DNA from: Pseudomonas subflava
Lineage (GTDB): Bacteria > Pseudomonadota > Gammaproteobacteria > Pseudomonadales > Pseudomonadaceae
Direction: 5' to 3'
Length of the DNA: 64,000 nucleotides
NCBI RefSeq assembly: GCF_023823685.1
Contig: NZ_JAMXBF010000013.1
Location: 124,001 to 188,000 of the forward strand
Translations under genes and position numbers: made by a program
The notes under the pieces: generated by a model
The model's input: only the letters and a program-made list of their open reading frames with translations
The model's database searches: none
What the model was told of the DNA's origin: nothing
In this document: in pieces, positions 60,246 to 64,000 of the stretch
How the letters are laid out: each line of letters opens with the position of its first letter
Position numbering within the stretch: the first letter of the stretch is position 1

Positions 60246-61256
60246 TCAGTCGGCCTTGACCAGGGCCGGGTCGCCGAGATTGGCCAGGCGCACGCTGTTC
60301 TGCAGCTGCTGCGCCTCAGCCTGGGTTCCGACCGGCCCCAGGCGCACCCGATGCAAGATCTGCTGATTGCGCACCACCGAGCTGATAAACACCTTGGCAG
60401 GCACCGTCTGACTCAGCTTGGCCTTGAGGAGCTCCGCAGCGTCCGGATTGGCGAAGGCGGCCACTTGGAGATACAGGCCAGAGGCTGCGGGCGTAGCGTT
60501 TTTTTTTACGTCGACCTGCACTGGCAGCACGGCCGCGGCATGCTGCGCGGGCGGCGGCGTGTACTGCTCGATCGGCTGGCTGGCGGCCGCGGCTACCGGC
60601 TCGGCGACGGCCGGCACGGCCGGGGCGGCCATCTTCGGCTGTGCCAGGACCATGGGCACCGGACGGCCCTGCGCCGCCCACCATTCATGCGGATCGATAC
60701 CCTCGACCTTGACCCGCGCGGTGCCGCTCTCGGCATAGCCGAGCTTCTTCGCCGCGGCGAAGGACAGGTCGATGATGCGATCGGAGTAGAACGGGCCGCG
60801 GTCGTTGACGCGCAGGATCACGGTCTTGCCGTTGTCCAGGTTGGTCACCCGCACATAGCTCGGCAGCGGCAGCGTCTTGTGCGCGGCGGTCATGCCGTAC
60901 AGGTCGTAAGCCTCGCCGTTGGCGGTGGCCTGGCCGTGGAACTTGGTGCCGTACCAGGAGGCGGTGCCGGTGGCCTGATAACGGCGGCTGTCGCGGATCG
61001 GGTAATAGGTCTTGCCCAGCACCGTGTAGGGGTTGGCCTTGAAGTTGCCGTAGTGCGGCATCGGCACGGCGTCGGGGATGCGCGATACATCGACGTCCCA
61101 CCAGGGTGCGCCGTCGCGGTGCGGCCGGGCGTAGTCCGAGGGCCCGGAGATGGGCCGGGAGCCGGGCTCGACCGGCTGAGGGGCCCGATTGCTGGAACAG
61201 CTGACCAGCGCCAGGCCGATGGCCGTGGCGGTCAGGGTGCGCAGGACGGGCTTCAC
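60246..61256 (-). CDS. rlpA: Rare lipoprotein A, RlpA
   Basis: The 336-residue lipoprotein starts with GTG overlapping the mltB stop. Its signal (TATAIGLALVSC) ends in a lipobox, the RlpA lytic domain carries TGTASWYGTKFHGQATANGEAYDLY and VTNLDNGKTVILRVNDRGPFYSDRIIDLS, and a SPOR domain forms the C-terminus (LYLQVAAFANPDAAELLKAKL). RlpA cuts denuded septal glycans in P. aeruginosa. The linker carries an A9 homopolymer on the coding strand at 60499-60507. Confidence 0.95.
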   Translation of the reverse strand: MKPVLRTLTATAIGLALVSCSSNRAPQPVEPGSRPISGPSDYARPHRDGAPWWDVDVSRIPDAVPMPHYGNFKANPYTVLGKTYYPIRDSRRYQATGTASWYGTKFHGQATANGEAYDLYGMTAAHKTLPLPSYVRVTNLDNGKTVILRVNDRGPFYSDRIIDLSFAAAKKLGYAESGTARVKVEGIDPHEWWAAQGRPVPMVLAQPKMAAPAVPAVAEPVAAAASQPIEQYTPPPAQHAAAVLPVQVDVKKNATPAASGLYLQVAAFANPDAAELLKAKLSQTVPAKVFISSVVRNQQILHRVRLGPVGTQAEAQQLQNSVRLANLGDPALVKAD

Positions 61257-62269
61257 GGCTGACCCCGCTTGGCGGCCAGCTCGCCGGAGAGCTGGTGAAC
61301 CGCCATGGCGTACATGGCGCTGCGGTTGTAGCGGGTGATTACGTAGAAGTTGGGCAGGCCCATCCAGTACTCCTGGCCTTCGGCGCCGTCGAAACGGAAG
61401 GCGGTGACGGGAATGTCGTCGCGCAGCACGTCGGCGCTGACCCAGCCCAGGGCACGCAGCTCGCCGACGTTCTTGACCGGGTCGAGACCCTGGGTCAGGC
61501 CGCTGTCGGCCTGCTCGCCCTTGACCTGGGCGCGGCTGACCACCGCTTCACCGGTAGTCCAGCCGTGGCGTTTGAAGTAGCTGGCGACGCTGCCGATGGC
61601 GTCCACCGGGTTGGTCCAGATGTCGATGTGGCCGTCGCCGTCGAAGTCCACGGCGTAGGCGCGGAAGCTGCTCGGCATGAATTGCGGCAGGCCCATGGCG
61701 CCCGCGTAGGAGCCCTTGAGGGTGAGCGGATCGACCTGCTGCTCGCGGGCCAGGATGAGGAACTCACGCAGCTGCTGGCAGAAGAATTCGGCCCGCGGCG
61801 GGTAATCGAAGCACAGGGTGGACAGGGCATCGAGCACACGCCAGCTGCCGGTGTTGCCGCCGTAGAAGGTTTCCACGCCGATGATCGAGACGATCACTTC
61901 GGCCGGCACGCCGTACTCCTTCTCGGCACGGGCCAGGGCCTCGGCATGCTTGTTCCAGAAGTCCACACCCTTGCTGATGCGCGCCTCGGTGATGAAGATC
62001 GGCCGGTATTCCTTCCACGGCTTGACCTTCTCGGCCGGACGGGAGATGGCGTCGAGGATCGCCTGCTTGCGCTCCACCTGGTCGAACAGCGTGGTCAGCT
62101 GCTCGGCGGCGAAGCCGTAGTCGCGGGTCATTTCGCCGACGAACTCGGCGACCTTGGGCGAACCCTGATATTCCCCTACGGCCTGAGCCTGACCGACCAG
62201 GCCGAACGCCGCCACCACGGCGACTCCCCAGCTACGCATTACCTGCTTCAAATTCTGCACTCTTGTCAT
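61253..62269 (-). CDS. mltB: Membrane-bound lytic murein transglycosylase B
   Basis: The 338-residue enzyme has a signal peptide (VMRSWGVAVVAAFGLVGQAQA), a catalytic Glu in SIIGVETFYGGNTGSW and the MltB blocks GSYAGAMGLPQFMPSSFRAY and AVDFDGDGHIDIW. I chose the ATG that overlaps the rodA stop by four bases (ATGA); a longer frame from 62284 is less likely. It lies between rodA and rlpA, as in other pseudomonads. Confidence 0.94.
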   Translation of the reverse strand: MTRVQNLKQVMRSWGVAVVAAFGLVGQAQAVGEYQGSPKVAEFVGEMTRDYGFAAEQLTTLFDQVERKQAILDAISRPAEKVKPWKEYRPIFITEARISKGVDFWNKHAEALARAEKEYGVPAEVIVSIIGVETFYGGNTGSWRVLDALSTLCFDYPPRAEFFCQQLREFLILAREQQVDPLTLKGSYAGAMGLPQFMPSSFRAYAVDFDGDGHIDIWTNPVDAIGSVASYFKRHGWTTGEAVVSRAQVKGEQADSGLTQGLDPVKNVGELRALGWVSADVLRDDIPVTAFRFDGAEGQEYWMGLPNFYVITRYNRSAMYAMAVHQLSGELAAKRGQP

Positions 62270-63414
62270 GCCTGGGCGATCCACTTGCGATGCGTCTGGA
62301 TCGCCATCAAAACCCCGAACCCTGACAACAGCGTCACCAGATGGGTTCCGCCGTAGCTAATGAAAGGCAGGGGCACCCCCACCACCGGCAACAGTCCGCT
62401 GACCATGCCGATGTTAACGAATACGTAGACGAAGAAGGTCATGGTCAGGCTACCGGCCCACAGCTTGCCGAACAGCGTCTGCGCCTGGGCGGTGATCACC
62501 AGTCCACGGGCGATCAGTAGCAGGTAGACGAACAGCAGGATGCACACCCCGACCATGCCGAACTCTTCGCTCAGCACGGCAATGATAAAGTCCGTGTGGC
62601 TTTCGGGCAAAAAATCCAGGTGCGACTGGGTGCCCAGCAGCCAGCCCTTGCCGAACACACCGCCGGAACCGATGGCCGCCTTGGACTGGATGATGTTCCA
62701 ACCGGTGCCCAGCGGATCGCTCTCGGGATCGAGGAACGTCAGCACCCGCTGCTTCTGATACTGGTGCAACACGAAGAACCACATGGCCACGGCGACCGGC
62801 ACCACGGCCGCCACCGCGCCGATGATCCAGCGCCACTGCAGGCCGGCCATGAACAGCACGAACGCGCCGGAGGCGAGGATCAGCAGCGCGGTGCCCAGGT
62901 CCGGCTGTTTCAGGATCAGCACGAAGGGCACCAGGATCAGCACCAGGCTGATGGCGATGTGCTTGAGCTTGGGCGGCAGGTTGTGCCGGGCCAGGTACCA
63001 GGCGATGGTCGCCGGCATGATGATCTTCATGAATTCCGACGGCTGGAAGCGGATCACCCCGGGAATGTTGATCCAGCGGGTCGCGCCCATGGCGGTATGA
63101 CCCATCACCTCCACCACCGCGAGCAGCGCCACCCCGGCCAGGTAGGCCAGCGGCACCCAGCGCGCCATGAAGCGCGGCTCGAACTGGGCGATGACGATGG
63201 CGGCGACCAGGCCGATGCCGAAGGAGGTGCCCTGCTTGATCACCAGGTCCCAGTTCTTGCCGCTGGCCGAATAGAGGACGAACAGGCTGCCGGCGCACAG
63301 CGCCAGCAGGATCAGCAGCAGCCAGCCGTCGATGTGCAGGCGCTGCAGTAGCGTGGCGCGGCGCTTGAACACGTCCTCGTGGGAAATGGTGCGGTCGAAC
63401 TCCTGGCGCTTCAT
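62266..63414 (-). CDS. rodA: Rod-shape protein RodA, SEDS peptidoglycan glycosyltransferase
   Basis: The 382-residue membrane protein has about ten helices and the SEDS signatures QPSEFMKIIMPATIAWYLAR, LKQPDLGTALLIL and, at the C-terminus, VGVPLPFISYGGTHLVTLL. It polymerises glycan strands with PBP2 in the elongasome. Its start overlaps the mrdA stop by four bases and its own stop overlaps mltB, so the genes are coupled. Confidence 0.97.
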   Translation of the reverse strand: MKRQEFDRTISHEDVFKRRATLLQRLHIDGWLLLILLALCAGSLFVLYSASGKNWDLVIKQGTSFGIGLVAAIVIAQFEPRFMARWVPLAYLAGVALLAVVEVMGHTAMGATRWINIPGVIRFQPSEFMKIIMPATIAWYLARHNLPPKLKHIAISLVLILVPFVLILKQPDLGTALLILASGAFVLFMAGLQWRWIIGAVAAVVPVAVAMWFFVLHQYQKQRVLTFLDPESDPLGTGWNIIQSKAAIGSGGVFGKGWLLGTQSHLDFLPESHTDFIIAVLSEEFGMVGVCILLFVYLLLIARGLVITAQAQTLFGKLWAGSLTMTFFVYVFVNIGMVSGLLPVVGVPLPFISYGGTHLVTLLSGFGVLMAIQTHRKWIAQA

Positions 63415-64000
63415 CGCTGCACGCTGGCCTCTTCTGCGGTCGGCACCGGCGGACGGTACTCGGGTTTGAGCTGGCCGTCCGGGCCCAACAGCCAGGCGTC
63501 CATCACCTGCTTGACCACCGGCGCGGCGATCCCGGAGCCGGACTCGCCGTTCTCCACCATCACCGCCACGGCGATCTTCGGCGCCTCGGCCGGGGCGAAG
63601 GCGACGAACAGCGCGTGGTCGCGGTGGCGCTCGGCGATCTTGTTGCGGTCGTACTTCTCGCCCTGCTTGATCGCCACCACCTGCGCCGTACCGCTCTTGC
63701 CGGCGATGCGGTACGCGGCCGTGGCGCCGACCTTGGCGGCGGTGCCGCGCGGGCCGTGCATCACCATCTCCATGCCGATGCGCCCGTAATCCCAGAACTT
63801 GGGATCGCGCAGCTGGATGTCCGGCGGCGCCGGCGTATGCGGGATCAGGTCCTGCTCCATCAGCTCGGAGGGGCTCATGTCCTCGGCGTTCTTCAGCAAG
63901 TGCGGGCGAATCCATTTGCCGCGCGTGGCCATCAGCGTCACCGCCTGGGCCAGCTGCAGCGGCGTGGTCTGCATGTAGCCCTGACCGATGCCGAGGATCA
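63411..64000 (-). CDS. mrdA: Penicillin-binding protein 2, C-terminal part (partial)
   Basis: The C-terminal 195 or so codons of the elongasome transpeptidase are present; the N-terminus lies beyond the right edge. GIGQGYMQTTPLQLAQAVTL, RIAGKSGTAQVVAIKQG (the KSGT motif), HALFVAFAPAEAPKIAVAV and MVENGESGSGIAAPVVKQV are PBP2 signatures. It overlaps rodA by four bases. The symbol pbpA is also used for this gene in Pseudomonas. Confidence 0.94.
   Translation of the reverse strand, partial: ILGIGQGYMQTTPLQLAQAVTLMATRGKWIRPHLLKNAEDMSPSELMEQDLIPHTPAPPDIQLRDPKFWDYGRIGMEMVMHGPRGTAAKVGATAAYRIAGKSGTAQVVAIKQGEKYDRNKIAERHRDHALFVAFAPAEAPKIAVAVMVENGESGSGIAAPVVKQVMDAWLLGPDGQLKPEYRPPVPTAEEASVQR

Overview
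This 64 kb window is GC-rich, densely coding DNA from the chromosome of a Pseudomonas species (sensu lato). The gene content points there: azurin, a LadS-type hybrid sensor kinase beside thiD-thiE-hemL, the miaB-phoH-ybeY-corC-lnt block, leuS-lptE-holA, and lipA/lipB-ybeD-dacC-rlpA-mltB-rodA-mrdA. The order of most genes from hrpB onward agrees with what I remember of the P. aeruginosa chromosome. The dispersed palindromes and accessory insertions suggest a relative of P. mendocina, P. oleovorans or P. alcaligenes rather than P. aeruginosa itself. No rRNA, tRNA, CRISPR array, transposase or phage gene was seen.

Layout. 1-2156: 5-oxoprolinase pxpA-pxpB-pxpC (minus strand; pxpC runs off the left edge). 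2266-10427: speC (minus), prfC (plus), a DEDDh exonuclease and a NYN nuclease (minus), a YciC-type membrane protein, a VOC protein, two orphan periplasmic binding proteins and a small lipoprotein. 10517-22745: hrpB, a lipoprotein, a DinB-like protein, a cation-efflux pump, azurin, a MAPEG protein, a GDSL lipase, an Lrp regulator, DUF2788, rluE, an alcohol dehydrogenase, a GNAT protein, amn and a secreted protein.

22771-29666 is the most interesting part: a five-gene minus-strand operon that I do not remember between amn and the acyl-CoA dehydrogenase gene in P. aeruginosa. It encodes (1) a 987-residue fusion of a class III aminotransferase with a cyanobacterial-type acyl-ACP reductase (AAR), (2) a fatty-acid desaturase, (3) a protein with a four-helix diiron signature spaced like that of aldehyde-deformylating oxygenase, (4) an MprF-C-terminal-like GNAT transferase and (5) a second desaturase. 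Together they look like a lipid pathway from acyl thioester to aldehyde to amine (or hydrocarbon) that I cannot match to a characterised system.

30012-36140: a YoaK-like membrane protein, a thioesterase, an AidB-like acyl-CoA dehydrogenase, a TetR regulator with a perfect palindromic operator, and ladS. 36141-54004: thiD-thiE-hemL, two envelope proteins, DUF1820, miaB-phoH-ybeY-corC-lnt, ydcF, a zinc-ribbon protein, leuS-lptE-holA, an arfA ribosome-rescue gene with its internal hairpin, and a lytic transglycosylase. 54339-64000: an AlkA glycosylase, a BdlA-like cytosolic chemoreceptor, lipA, and the convergent lipB-ybeD-dacC-rlpA-mltB-rodA-mrdA cell-wall and lipoate cluster, which runs off the right edge. 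Three families of REP-like palindromes occupy several intergenic gaps.
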